Origin: Sphagnum compactum
Taxonomy: Eukaryota > Bryophyta > Sphagnopsida > Sphagnales
Length of the DNA: 64,000 nucleotides
NCBI GenBank assembly: GCA_965153455.1
Contig: OZ234494.1
Location: 13,950,001 to 14,014,000, forward strand
Reading direction: 5' to 3'
This document shows positions 12,121 through 23,295 of the stretch, one piece after another. Both the position numbers and the translations under genes were made by a program. Below the pieces are notes generated by a model, which worked only from the letters and a program-made list of their open reading frames with translations, had not been told where the DNA came from and made no database searches. Every line of letters starts with the position of its first letter. Position 1 is the first letter of the stretch.

Positions 12121-14217
12121 GTATATGAAATTTGAAAAGTATAAGTATCCTTATATACTTATAATTGAAATATATTTAATTATGAAACCTATCATTAAAA
12201 TCTGGGGATTTGAATTTTTTCTCTCAAAATATGGCATAATGTGCATCTATATGTTTTTGAAATACATTAATTTAATGTCGTGTAAAACAAATGTAACTCA
12301 TGGATATGTAAATCACGATGCAATATCCTAACGAGTGTATTGCATCGCCTACAATCTAGTTTGAGAAATCCAGATTATGATTTGCAAAAAGTTAGGGTAT
12401 TGCATTTCACACCTTTCATTAGTGGTTTGTGGTTTATTGAAATAACAAGGCAAGGTCACAATGAAAGCAAGATGACAACAAGAACTCAATTGAAACAAGT
12501 TCTTGACGAAGCTTGTAAGAATGCTAAGAGTTGCAACATGACCACGACACCGCCACTTAAATCTGCCAAAAATGTACATAAAGAGAAACAACATGGGGGA
12601 GCTCCTTTTAAACTTTAAACCTTATTTTAAAAGATCGAAATGAAAGGAGTTATAACAAACCATAATAAAGGGGGGTGCAACATGACAATGAATAAGAACT
12701 AAATAATTAAAATTTTATTTGAAACATATCATTGTTGCAACTTTCAGCAATGTAAAAAATTGCAAGATGACAACAACATCAGCAATTGAACTTACAAACA
12801 ATCTTTAAGCAAAAGGAGCAATGTGGGAGAGCTCACATGATCACAATGAAAAAAGTTTTGCAAAATATCGCTCCTCTTTTTTATATATTTCTCATTTTCT
12901 CTTGTCCTCTTTTTCCAATTTTTTTTTGTTTTTGTTGAACTAGCTACACTTCCATAGTTGTTATTTTGAACATTGGAGAGAGAAAAGAAAAAAGAGGAAA
13001 TGAATATTGCATATGCTATTGATAATTGTGTGTCATGTTCATTTATTTGCTTACACTATTTTATATGATTTTACATGGTGTGTAAAATCAAATAATTTAA
13101 TGTTTTTTATTCCTTTGGTGATTTACATTTACACTTCCTTAACATGGACAATTTTTAATCCTTTTTGAAGTTGATGTACAATGCACATTTTTTGGTGCCT
13201 ATGAATTCTTTTCCCTTTCAATTGTGTTTATGTAGTTGAACTTTGAAACAATCATCACTATAAGAATATTTAGCCAAATTTGACTATAAAAATATATTAA
13301 GTATTCTTAATATTGTTGGCTACAGTGGTTCTAATATACTATGTAGTAATCTAAAGGTTTTCACTTTATTTCTTTCAAAATCTGGCAATTTTGTTACATT
13401 ATTTCAATAAAATATACTTGACATAAGTCAACATCACATTTTTAAGGATTAAAAATACCTAGATTTTTCAAAAAAAATCACAATGGTTTTAATACATAAT
13501 AAATAAACCGGTATGTTGAGTGTGAATGTAGTATTGACTTTTGACCACACCAATTTGGTGCTAATATACAATTCTTTATTATTTTTTCTTTCCATTCAAT
13601 TGCAATCATCAAACATTTTGTGAAATTTCAGACTAGTGTATGTAAGTTCAAGGTATTAGGAAGGTTTAGGTCTAACTTCTATGTCATGTTCATGGGTACC
13701 TAGATTGGAGGTTTAGAATTTTGTCGAGACCAAATTTGAATCCAAACGATGAAATCACTTCTTGCAAAAACTTGATGTCCCTTTTTAAACAAGTCAAGGT
13801 TCTCAAGCCATAATTCCTCAAATTAGAAAAGGAAAAGATTTTCAAATTTTTTAAATCTTATAATTGTCCAAATAAAAAAAGGGGAAAATTTCCAGAATTT
13901 CACATTGGTTGGACCATTGCATAGGTCTCCATGTTATGTACTAGTCATCCCCTTTATTCAAGAATGGAAAATTCAGTAAGGTCCATGGTGAGCAGCCTTG
14001 CATTCATCCATCCACCCAACTGCAAAAGCTTTACATTCCCAAAGGTGGGGACAAAGGTGCTAACTATGGTTTAGGGGGCCTAGAACACTAAATTATATTA
14101 TTTGTAGAAATTTTTAAATTTTCAAAAAAATAATTTTTCTTCAAGGAAATTTTTTTGTGTGTGAGGGAAAGTGTAGATAATCTTTTGGAACATTCTAATT
14201 TCCAATTTATGTATTAA
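12121..14217. other. AT-rich intergenic DNA with possible CACTA end
   Basis: Low-complexity AT-rich DNA with only short spurious reading frames. At 13256 the sequence CACTATAAGAA followed by tatttagccaaatttga resembles a CACTA-type (En/Spm) terminal sequence, and the second part recurs at 28112 and 28475. No transposase coding was seen, so this would be a fragment or a non-autonomous element. Confidence 0.5.
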
Positions 14218-14423
14218 CACCCCTCTTTTTCTTTTCTTTTTTCCCCTCAAGCACAACAACAGAAGACGGGACCTGACAATCAGTTGACAAAGCCCCAAAG
14301 TCAAGCTCATTGGAAGAGGGGTGGGCAGGAGTTTCATCTACACACCATTGGGTTTGAACCCAGCACCTTTTCCAGGTCACAGGATCCCAGAATGGGCTAT
14401 ACCAGTGAGCCATCACCCCTTTT
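14218..14423 (-). mobile_element. tRNA-derived SINE with target-site duplication
   Basis: Read on the minus strand, the element starts at 14413 with an A-box-like TGGCTCACTGGTATAGC. About 40 bases later comes a B-box-like GGGTTCAAACCC, then a body of about 100 bases ending in an A-rich tail (about 14225-14252 on the plus strand as a T-rich tract). The flanks carry near-identical cacccct plus T-run sequences at 14218-14228 and 14414-14423, as expected of a target-site duplication. This order (pol III boxes, unrelated body, A-rich tail, duplication) is that of plant tRNA-derived SINEs. No second copy was found in the window. The tRNA of origin is not identified. Confidence 0.65.
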
Positions 14424-15294
14424 AGGGTGTTTTATATTGGTAGGCTCTTCCTTACTTTCGTAGGGGTGTAATTAGTGCTAATGAATAAAAATAGAATGTT
14501 CAAGAAAATTAAATTTTCTAATAAATCACCACAATTGAAAAAAAAATTACTTGTAACCAAATATGTGCAAAAAAAAATATTTTTAATTATATACACACAC
14601 ACACATATATATAAAGCTAGAGATCCATTTTGCATATACCCTTTTTTACCCACCTCAAAGAGATTGAAATTGTTAACCTCAAAAATACATATTAGCTGGG
14701 TAGGGAAATTAAAAAACTAGTTAATTCTGAAACATTTTATCAGCTGGGTAAGGTAAGGTATACTTCATAGGGGTGATTAAAGAACCGCCGGTTCCAATAT
14801 TTTTAAAATAAAAAATTCAGGAAGAAAAAACCACAGGTTCTGGGTCAAAAGTTCTTTCAAAACCTTACCCAAAAGGGTAACCAAAGTTATAAATTATGTA
14901 ATACCCGGGTCCCTATGTTCTCTGCAAAAATCAATACCCACACAACACTGGTTTCATCCTCCAGAGTTCAGTGAACTTCCTTCTTATTATTTGTATAAGG
15001 CTGTTTTGCACAGTCTTCTCCAGAAGCGAAGAATCTGCTCAAGTTGTACAAGAAAGTAGCAGCAGATTAAGTACAAGTTTCTTCCAAAAGATCTTTGACT
15101 TTCTTTCGTGGGAATAGTGAGAAGAGATCAACTGATGAGAAGCAGCAGCAGCTGTTGGTATGCACAAATCCACAAACCAATTTTGTAGCTTCTCTGTGTT
15201 TTTGTTTCAACATCAGAGGGAGAATTAGGGTTAGATTTGTTTTTTTTTTTTTGTTTTGTAGTTGATTTTCTAGAGACCCATGGATTCTCTCAAT
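14424..15294. other. Intergenic DNA and probable upstream region of the DHHC gene
   Basis: AT-rich DNA with an ACAC/ATAT run (about 14590-14612) gives way after about 14940 to a more balanced, CT- and AG-rich sequence that looks like promoter or leader for the palmitoyltransferase gene. No coding region is supported. Confidence 0.4.
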
Positions 15295-15307
15295 CTATAA
15301 AATATAG
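15295..15307 (+). promoter_or_regulatory. TATA-like box upstream of the DHHC gene
   Basis: The sequence ctataaaatatag lies about 240 bp before the proposed start codon at 15537. Spacing fits a TATA box with a 200-bp leader, but the sequence further upstream also looks leader-like, so transcription could begin earlier. Confidence 0.25.
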
Positions 15308-15536
15308 CCCATTTGCAAGTCTTTTGTGTAAGCTCTGTGGTTTTGGAATTTGTGGAAATCTGTGTGTTTGTTGTAGTATATAGTTTTCGATTTTGTCTTT
15401 CGTTTTTCTGGGGCGGGGTGGCGGGGTGTTTTTGTGGAGTTTTCATTGAATTTTTTTTTTGGGGGTTTTCATGTGAAGAGATGGAGGAGAGAGTTGGAGA
15501 TTTATGTTAGGTGAGAGGAGCTGAAGCGAACTGGGC

Positions 15537-17455
15537 ATGGGGAGTATGGCGGATGAGATTACACCTATAGAGGTAAAGAAGATTGCTTAATTTCCAGTTT
15601 TGGTGCTTTGTTTCTTGCAAGCGAAGTTTCTACGCTGCAATTCTAAGCAGAAAAAAAAATCGCTGCAACTAAGTACTTGTACCAGGTATTCCAGTGATCA
15701 GTCGGAAGGGGTATACAAAAATTAGGGTTTTCAGTTTAGGGTTTGTGGCAATCTTTCTGCTGATATTTCCAACTTCATGAAGCCATTAGGGTTTTCAGTT
15801 TAGGGTTTCTTCCACTTGAAAGTTTCATGAAGAGGCATCAAAGATTGATTTTCCAAGGCCCAGATAATCTCAGAGACATGTCATGTACACATATGATCAA
15901 GCCCCAACTGGATTCACTGAAGACGTGGTGATGATGAACCTTACCAAGAATTTATGATCACTGACATGATGATCTGTGGTTGGTTGGTTTTGCAGGTACA
16001 AGGACAAGCACTCGAGAATGGAGGATGGGAGACGACTTGTTGGGGGTGTAGGTTGCGGTTGTTGCTTCCAGTATTTGCACCTGTTTTCAAGTGCGGATGG
16101 TGTGGGGCAATCACAATATACAAACCACCAGCCAAGCCTCGGTCACAATGTAGCCCCACATTGGAGATTGCAAGGGATCGTGTGTTGGTTGTGGCTGTGC
16201 TTTTACTTATAGTCTCTATAGTATGTGAGCACCCTGAGCTTGACCTCAAGCCTTCATCATCATGGAATTGATTGTCATGTTCATGTAAGAGTTTTCAAGC
16301 AAGTCCTAAAAAAGTGTGACTGAATAACATTCATTTGCAGATGGAGGAGTGTGGACTGTATTCCCTATTCTGTTCCCCAAAGTATCATTTGGATTTCTCC
16401 TTAATTCTACTATCACGGCACTCCTCACCATCAACACCCTCTTAAATTACTGTTTCGCAGCGCTCGTCCAAGCAGGATCACCGCCACAGGTAGAGTGGGC
16501 CAAGTATGACATGGTTGGAAAGGGAAGCCTGGAAGGCTACCGCTTCTGTGTGCATTGTCAGCAGCCGAAACCCCCCAGTGCTCATCACTGCCGCATTTGC
16601 CGATCTTGCATTGTGGATATGGATCACCATTGTCCATTTGTATGTGTGACTTGCACCTACTTATTTTGCAATTTGTTTCATTCTTCTTCTAAATTAATGG
16701 AAGACTAACTGTTTTGCGGTTAGTTCTTGGGTATTATTTCCAAAGCTTTGGAATTCAAATATGTACTAAAAACCACTTCTTTTCCTATAACTCTATCTTG
16801 AGATATCAGTGTAATCTTACCTCGAGACCTAGATCGGCCATAATGGGATCTGAAACAAATGTCATATTCAATTCTGGAGTCCAGGACTCCAAAGGTGTCT
16901 GAAGGTGATTGGGTTGCTCTTTTCCTCTGACACAGTGGGTCCTGTGTGTCCTTCCAGATTGGCAACTGTGTGGGTGCAAGCAATCACCGATATTTCATTC
17001 TATTTCTGGGGTTCACAACAGTTAGTTGTATCTATGTGCTCATCTTGGTGGGGTACACATTCAGTGTGTCCTGGCGAAATCTCATGGAGATTCACCATGA
17101 TGATGGTCTTCCACCACTCCAAGGCACCTTCGGAATGCGATTGATGGCCAACATTCTTAGTGCTGTAATTCTTGATACTCAGTTCACCTTCTCAATGCGG
17201 TTATTATCACTGGTGTATTTGTTTGTTGCGAGTGTGGCACTGCTGATTGGAGTCGGGCTTTTACTTCAGCAACAGTTGTGGTTTGTCTACAGAGGTGACA
17301 CGTACATCAATAATCTTTATCCTAGTGTCAACAGAGGCAAGAATGTTGTCACAGGAAGCCAAGGATGGACTAATCTATACAAAGTGTTTGGGCGACGGCA
17401 CCCAGTGTTTTGGATCTTTCCAACTTTTTCTCCTAATAAATTGCATCTGCGCTAA
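15537..17455 (+). CDS. DHHC-type protein S-acyltransferase (palmitoyltransferase)
   Basis: Exons 15537-15572, 15996-16224, 16341-16639 and 16958-17455 join in frame to 353 residues. The enzyme transfers palmitate to cysteines of membrane-associated proteins. Residues about 25-45 hold the plant-specific motif ETTCWGC ... PVFKCGWCGAIT. Two hydrophobic segments follow (about 70-87 and 93-118). The cysteine-rich domain (about 145-200) contains all zinc ligands, the catalytic DHHC at 183-186, and the CVGASNHRYF continuation across the exon 3/4 junction. Two more hydrophobic segments lie in exon 4, giving the usual four-pass topology. The length fits the family. The start follows from the 12-codon first exon MGSMADEITPIE; the ATG at 15546 could also serve. 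The terminal GWTNLYKVFG stretch is typical of plant members. Probably Golgi or plasma membrane; substrate unknown. Confidence 0.92.
15720..15812 (+). repeat. Duplicated telo-box pair in intron 1 of the DHHC gene
   Basis: The phrase ttagggttttcagtttaggg occurs at about 15723 and again at about 15787, both inside the first intron. Each holds two AGGGTTT elements, the plant telo-box. The duplicated arrangement is seen directly; any effect on transcription is conjecture. Confidence 0.6.
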
Positions 17456-18320
17456 AGTGCTCACCTTCTGTACCAAATGATTTCTCTGCCATGAAGGTTT
17501 GGCTAGTGGATTGCTCAGTAATTTTCCTCATGATTTGTACTATCACATGGAGGCACAGTGGTAGAAACATCTGCAGCAAGTATGAAGGATTTTGTTTCTT
17601 GGTGTCAACCACGATGCTTTAACCCTTCCCAAGCTTGTTGAAAGAGAGGATGAGAATTCTCATTGCCAAGCATGCCATCGTCTTCTCTTTCATTGCAATC
17701 TTCTTGTGTAATTTCCTGATTGCTTGAAGGTTGCAGACCATCTGGGATTCTATTATGAATGTATCTTTGTTTCTGTTTCTTATTATCTATGATTCGTGGG
17801 TGTTTGGATATATATACACTGGCATTGCCATGGCATAGTATCATCCGTCAAAGCTGCTTCATTAGGCATGTGTTGCTGTTACAACAGAGTTAGCCATAAA
17901 ATCACATTTTTGTCTTTTCAAAAACAAAGTTGACATGTCAATTCATTCTACTTCACAAAGCACCAAGATGTCTGTTCCTGCCAATGCTCAATTATGTGAT
18001 GTGATAGTTCTACAGAGTTCTACCACAAGAGGAGTAGGGAAGGCTTTTTGCATGCAACAAAATCCCAAAGGGGAAGCACTAGAGCACTGAATGGGTGCTG
18101 CTTCAAATCTCACCACCCACTCCATCACCCATCAAACCATTCTTGTCTTTCATCAAATTTGCCCCAACTCCAAGTTGCCTTTTAGATTCTCTTCCATCTA
18201 TAGGGTACTCCAGGTCTCCTCTTTTGGATTTTGTGCAATTTTGCTCTTGCCTAGTCAGAAAGATGAGGATCATGATCTAGGATTCGAAAGAGCCTTTGCC
18301 TCTCACCTTACTTAGTCAGC
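17456..18320. other. 3' region of the DHHC gene and intergenic DNA
   Basis: The first few hundred bases probably form the 3' UTR of the palmitoyltransferase gene. No further coding region is supported; the short frames at 18091-18315 have no recognisable family. Confidence 0.5.
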
Positions 18321-18321
18321 C

Positions 18322-19450
18322 AGGATGTGCAATGTGAATGTAGATATGGTTAGTACATAGGTAGTAAGGGCTAGTGAGTTGTTAGTAGGCAGGTAAGTAC
18401 AAACAAAGACTGAGGATATGCATGTAGAAATGGTTAGTACATAGGGTAAAAGAATTTAGTGAGTTGTTAGTAGGCAGGTACCGAGTACAAACAAGAAACT
18501 GAGGATGTGCATGTAGATGGTTTGTACATAGGTAAAGGGTTAGTGAGTTTTTATGTTAGTTACATAGGTAAAGGGTTAGTGGATGGATAGTATGTTAGTT
18601 ACCTATGGTTAGTGAGTTTTTATGTGGATGGATAGTATGTTAGTTACCTATGGTTAGTGAGTTTTTATGTGGATGGATAGTATGTTAGTTACCTATGGTT
18701 AGTGAGTTTTTATGTGGATGGATAGTATGTTAGTTACCTATGGTTAGTGAGTTTTTATGTGGATGCATAGTATGTTAGTTACCTATGGTTAGTGAGTTTT
18801 TATGTGGATGGATAGTATGTTAGTTACCTATGGTTAAAGAGTTTTTATGTGGATGGATAGTATGTTAGTTACCTATGGTTAGTGAGTTTTTATGTGGATG
18901 GATAGTATGTTAGTTACCTATGGTTAGTGAGTTTTTATGTGGATGGATAGTATGTTAGTTACCTATGGTTAAAGAGTTTTTATGTGGATGGATAGTATGT
19001 TAGTTACCTATGGTTAGTGAGTTTTTATGTGGATGGATAGTATGTTAGTTACCTATGGTTAGTGAGTTTTTATGCGGATGGATAGTATGTTAGTTACCTA
19101 TGGTTAGTGAGTTTTTATGCGGATGCATACTATGTTAGTTACCTATGGTTAGTGAGTTTTTATGTGGATGCATAGTATGTTAGTTACCTATGGTTAGTGT
19201 TTTATGTGGATTGTTAGTGTGTTAGTACATAGGCAAAAGGGTTAGTGAGTTGTTAGTAGTCAGCTAGAAACAAACAGAAACTGAGGATGTGCATGTAAAT
19301 GGTTAGTACATAGGTAAAGGGTTAGTGAATTTATTAGTAGGCAGGTATTACACATAGAAACTGGGGATGTGCATGTAGATGGTTAGTACATAGGTGAAGG
19401 GTTAGTGAGTTATTATGTGGATAGTTAGTACAAACAGAAAGGGTTAGTGA
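18322..19450. repeat. Nested minisatellite: 45-bp array inside 80-90-bp units
   Basis: Units of 90 bp beginning aggatatgcatgtag start at 18322, 18412 and 18502, and similar units reappear at about 19284 and 19364. Between them lies a homogeneous 45-bp array whose unit start (acctatggtt) falls at 18601, 18646 and so on to 19186, about 14 copies. Variant letters (agtgag or aaagag, ggatgg or ggatgc, tatgtgg or tatgcgg) mark individual copies. The two aaagag copies start at 18826 and 18961, 135 bp apart, suggesting a three-unit duplication. The 45-bp motif shares its ggttagtgag and atgttagt words with the outer units and so probably arose inside one of them. Confidence 0.93.
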
Positions 19451-20692
19451 GTTGATGGCTATTAATTTACTCTGGCCCCATCCTCAGGCTGTCAAGTCCC
19501 CCCCCGGGAAGGGGGGGGGGTGTAACATCCCACTTCCGGAACCAGCCAAAATTTTCGTTTAAGTTGGATGGCACCTTTCGGCACCCGGAGTTTATTGTAT
19601 TAGACTGAGGATGGCACCTTACCGGTAATTTGTGGCAGCTGTTTTGTCTCATTATTCAAGCACGTAAATATCATTCCGTGCAGTATTCTTGTGGTTGCAA
19701 GAAATTTTATTTTTTTTTTTTAATTTTTTTCCCTCGAAGTCTTTGAAATTTTCTGAGGCCACCACTTTTTTCTGGCAGATTGATGCCTGTGCAATCTCAA
19801 AGTGAAAGAAAGGGCCAGAAAACAAAGGGCCAGAAAAAGAACATCTTGTGCTTTGTGAGCCATTGGAACATGCCCTCCTTAAAAAAAAATCAAGGTTGCT
19901 TTTTGCACCCATCAACAACGTGAATACCGTTGAAGGGGGGACAACTAAAGTAAAGCAAAAGGGGGGAAAAATTTTCACTAGAGGAAAAATTAAGAAAAGG
20001 AAAAAAAAAAAAAGGCAACCATTGAAATTTTACCCATCATAATAATGAAAAGAAAAGTTAGCTGTAATGTTGAAAAAATAAGTCTAATTAATTAACCCAA
20101 ATATTTTTTGGGTAAACTATAGCATAGGTAGCCTCTTGTCACCATTTTTTTTTAATTTTTCCGGTTTAGGCAAATTTCAATTTCAATGAAAATCAACAAT
20201 CAAGATTTCATAATTTCAATTTTGAAGAAACAATTTTATATAACATAATTCAAAGTTTTGGAAGATTGACAAAGAACTTTGAAACCTCTCCCCCCCCCCC
20301 CACCCCACCTTCTTATTCTTTTAATTAGTACCTATTATAGTGACCTACCTACCTACTATGGAACTCTTTGAGAATGCAATGGAGAAAAATGATCAAGCTA
20401 CCTTCCATCTATCACACTATGGATGTATCTTTTAAAAAATGAAATAAATAAAATAAAATAAAATCTACTTGAACTTGTGAGTACACCCAAAAAGTGAATT
20501 TCTCAAATAAAAGGTGTTTTTTTTTCAAAAAAAATTGTTTTGTTTTGTGAGAGAGAGAGAGAGTGTGTGTGTGTGTGTGTGTGTGTTTTTTAATTTTTCC
20601 AAAGTGCCCTGTCAAACCGAAAAGTTCCCCCAGAAAATAAATAAATAAATAAACCCCATCTACGCAAAATTTTAAATCAGCACTGGGCAAAA
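19451..20692. other. Gene-free stretch before the aldolase gene
   Basis: The stretch holds C- and G-runs with dyad symmetry (about 19499-19520), a TGTAACATCCC phrase at about 19521 that resembles an LTR start but has no partner, poly-A and poly-C runs, and a GA-then-GT microsatellite (about 20549-20586). No coding region is supported. Confidence 0.5.
20549..20586. repeat. GA/GT compound microsatellite
   Basis: Seven GA dinucleotides run directly into about twelve GT dinucleotides. It lies about 430 bp upstream of the aldolase start codon. Confidence 0.9.
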
Positions 20693-21010
20693 TTGGTCCT
20701 TTTTTCTGACCACCAAAATTTGATTTTCCACCTTATCCTACCTGCTGGGCCGTCCGATGGCGCATCGGCACAATCTCCAGCGTCCGATGAGGCCGAGAGG
20801 CTTCCCACCACAAACAGCGCGCAGCAGCGAGGATATGGTCTTTTCCGTTACTCCTCAAGAGCTGCGCACAAGCTCTCCAGCTCCGTCATAGCCACCTTCC
20901 TTCGCTCTCTCTACTGCTGCTGCTACTATTACTACCTCGCAATCCTCCGCATTACTTACCAGCTTTATTTGCAATTAGCCGCAGTAGCAGCAGTTACAAG
21001 TAGCATCATC

Positions 21011-23295
21011 ATGGCAGCCGTTGCGATGTCCGCTCATGGTGTTGCATTCAAGCAGGGGATGAGCCTGGGCAAATCGGAATTCGCAGGGAGAGTAGTAAAG
21101 CAGTCTGCTTCTTCTGCTGCTGCTGCTGCTGTTCCGGCTTCTACTTTCGTCTCCGTTCGTGCTTCCGGATACGATGAGGAGCTTGTCAAGACTGCGGTCC
21201 GAGTTTCTATCTTTCTTTCTTCGTCTTCAGCTTTTCACGTTTTTTGTTTCACGTTATTCCTTTGTTTTGGTTGAACTCAATTCTGCGGTCGTTTTTCTGT
21301 CTAGAATTCAGTCCTAGTGGAGGAAAATCACACACACAAACACACAGAGGACGTAGTTTGCCGTTCAGCGTCTGTCATTGCGGCAGTGATGTCGTTCAAG
21401 TTGATCATTGGATTCCGTTGTCTTTCTGTCTTTGTCTCTAGGAAGTTTTTTAGATGATCAAGAAGAGATGCAGTACGTGCTTGATGCACTTCAGGCAAGC
21501 GACGCAGAGACTTGCAATTTCTTTCTTTCGTAATAGAGAGCATCATTGAGCGTCGTGTGCTGCAGAGCGGGACAATTGAAGAATATTATTATGACAATTG
21601 ACGGACTTTGTGATTGACTGTGAATGAGCAGAAAACAATTGCCACTCCAGGGCGTGGTATTTTGGCAATGGATGAATCAAATGCAACCTGCGGCCTGCGT
21701 CTGGCATCTATCGGATTGGAGAACACAGAAGTCAATCGTCAGGCTTACAGACAGCTGCTTGTCGGCACCCCAGGTCTAGGAGAGTATATCTCTGGAGCTA
21801 TCCTTTTCGAAGAGACGTTGTACCAGTCCACAACTGACGGCCAGAAAATGGTGGACGTGTTGTCCGCGGCTGGTATTGTCCCCGGTATCAAGGTGGACAA
21901 GGTACTGTAGTGGAGACTTCCCAATTCAGATTCTCTTTTGCACCATACCTGTGCACTATTTGGAGACAGGGTTTTCTTGAACCTTCAGAGCTAACTTTTT
22001 TTTTTCTCCCCTTTTTTTGTGCTTTTTTCTGCTTATTCCAGGGTCTTGTGCCTTTGGCTGGATCTAACAACGAGTCATGGTGCCAAGGCCTTGATGGTCT
22101 TGCCTCAAGGACAGCTGCTTACTACAAGCAAGGAGCTAGATTTGCTAAGTGGTAAGCCTACTACACTCCTCTATTATGTGCTTGATGTTTGGATTCTCCT
22201 TACAGCCTCCGAGAACACAAAGTACAGTGAGTTAATGTTCCACCACCCATGGCCATGTTTGAGTGTTGTGCAGGCGCACAGTGATCAGCATTCCCAATGG
22301 TCCTTCAGAGTTGGCTGTGACTGAGGCTGCATGGGGTCTTGCCCGATATGCTGCCATTTCTCAGGTATGAGCAGTCAGTGCTTGGTTGTAGGTGCTGTCA
22401 ACTCTGATGGTCTACACTTTTCTGTTTTTATCCGTACCCAGGTTGATCCTGCCTTCTGTAAAGAAAGCACATAGAGGTCTACAATATTTCCAATCTCCCA
22501 TACTTGTAATATGGTTGCACAGTCAATATGAATTCTGGTGCATTCCACCTGCTGAATTTGTCCAACATGCAGGATAATGGCTTGGTGCCCATTGTGGAGC
22601 CTGAGATTCTCCTGGATGGAAGCCATGGCATTGACAGAACATTGGAGGTTGCCCAGAAGGTTTGGTCAAAAGTCTTCTTCTACTTGGCCGAGAACAATGT
22701 CTTGTTTGAGGGCATTCTGTTGAAGCCCAGCATGGTCACCCCTGGAGCTGAGTGCCCCGAGAGGGCAACACCTGAGAAGGTTTCACAGTACACTCTCACA
22801 TTGTTGAAAAGACGTGTGCCACCATCTGTCCCAGGCATTATGGTAAGTCATTTAGGTGCAACTCAATGGTTTCCCATCTAGATAATTTAATGATTGCTGT
22901 CTCTCTTGTACCAATTCACCTCCTGCTGATCTGGACTAGCTGAATGTGGCTACCATGATGCATCTCCATGTGGGAGAGAAGGATTCTGATTTTGTGAACA
23001 AATCTGTTGTGTACAGTTCTTGTCCGGAGGCCAATCAGAGGTGGAAGCAACATTGAACTTAAATGCCATGAACCAGAGCCCTAACCCCTGGCACGTGTCC
23101 TTCTCTTATGCTCGTGCTCTTCAAAACTCAGTTCTGAAGACATGGAAGGGCCAACCTGAGAATGTCGAAGCTGCACAGAAAGCTCTTCTTGTTCGTGCAA
23201 AGGCCAACTCTTTGGCTCAGCTCGGAAAGTACTCTGCTGAAGGCGAAGCCGAGGAAGCAAAGAAGGGAATGTTTGTGAAGGGCTACACTTACTAA
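21011..23295 (+). CDS. FBA: Fructose-bisphosphate aldolase class I, plastid form
   Basis: Exons 21011-21196, 21632-21901, 22042-22151, 22274-22364, 22573-22842 and 23017-23295 join to 401 residues. The enzyme interconverts fructose 1,6-bisphosphate with DHAP and glyceraldehyde 3-phosphate; in plastids it serves the Calvin cycle. Residues 1 to about 50, rich in Ala, Ser and Val with few acids, look like a transit peptide. The catalytic body begins near YDEELVKTA and keeps [15 protein letters not shown], the Schiff-base lysine in [12 protein letters not shown] (about residue 270) and the C-terminal GYTY whose last Tyr enters the active site. The frame is open for over 100 codons before 21011 but has no ATG, which fixes the start. 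The first donor (GTCCGA) departs from consensus yet gives the conserved VKTA-KTIA join. Length is normal for the plastid form. Confidence 0.96.

Noticed and set aside
12340-12618. 92-codon frame with Lys/Thr-rich product
   Set aside because: Located in AT-rich repeat DNA with diverged internal duplications and no recognisable domain.
19521-19620. TGTAACATCCC as the start of an LTR
   Set aside because: No second copy, no polypurine tract and no retrotransposon coding region were found.
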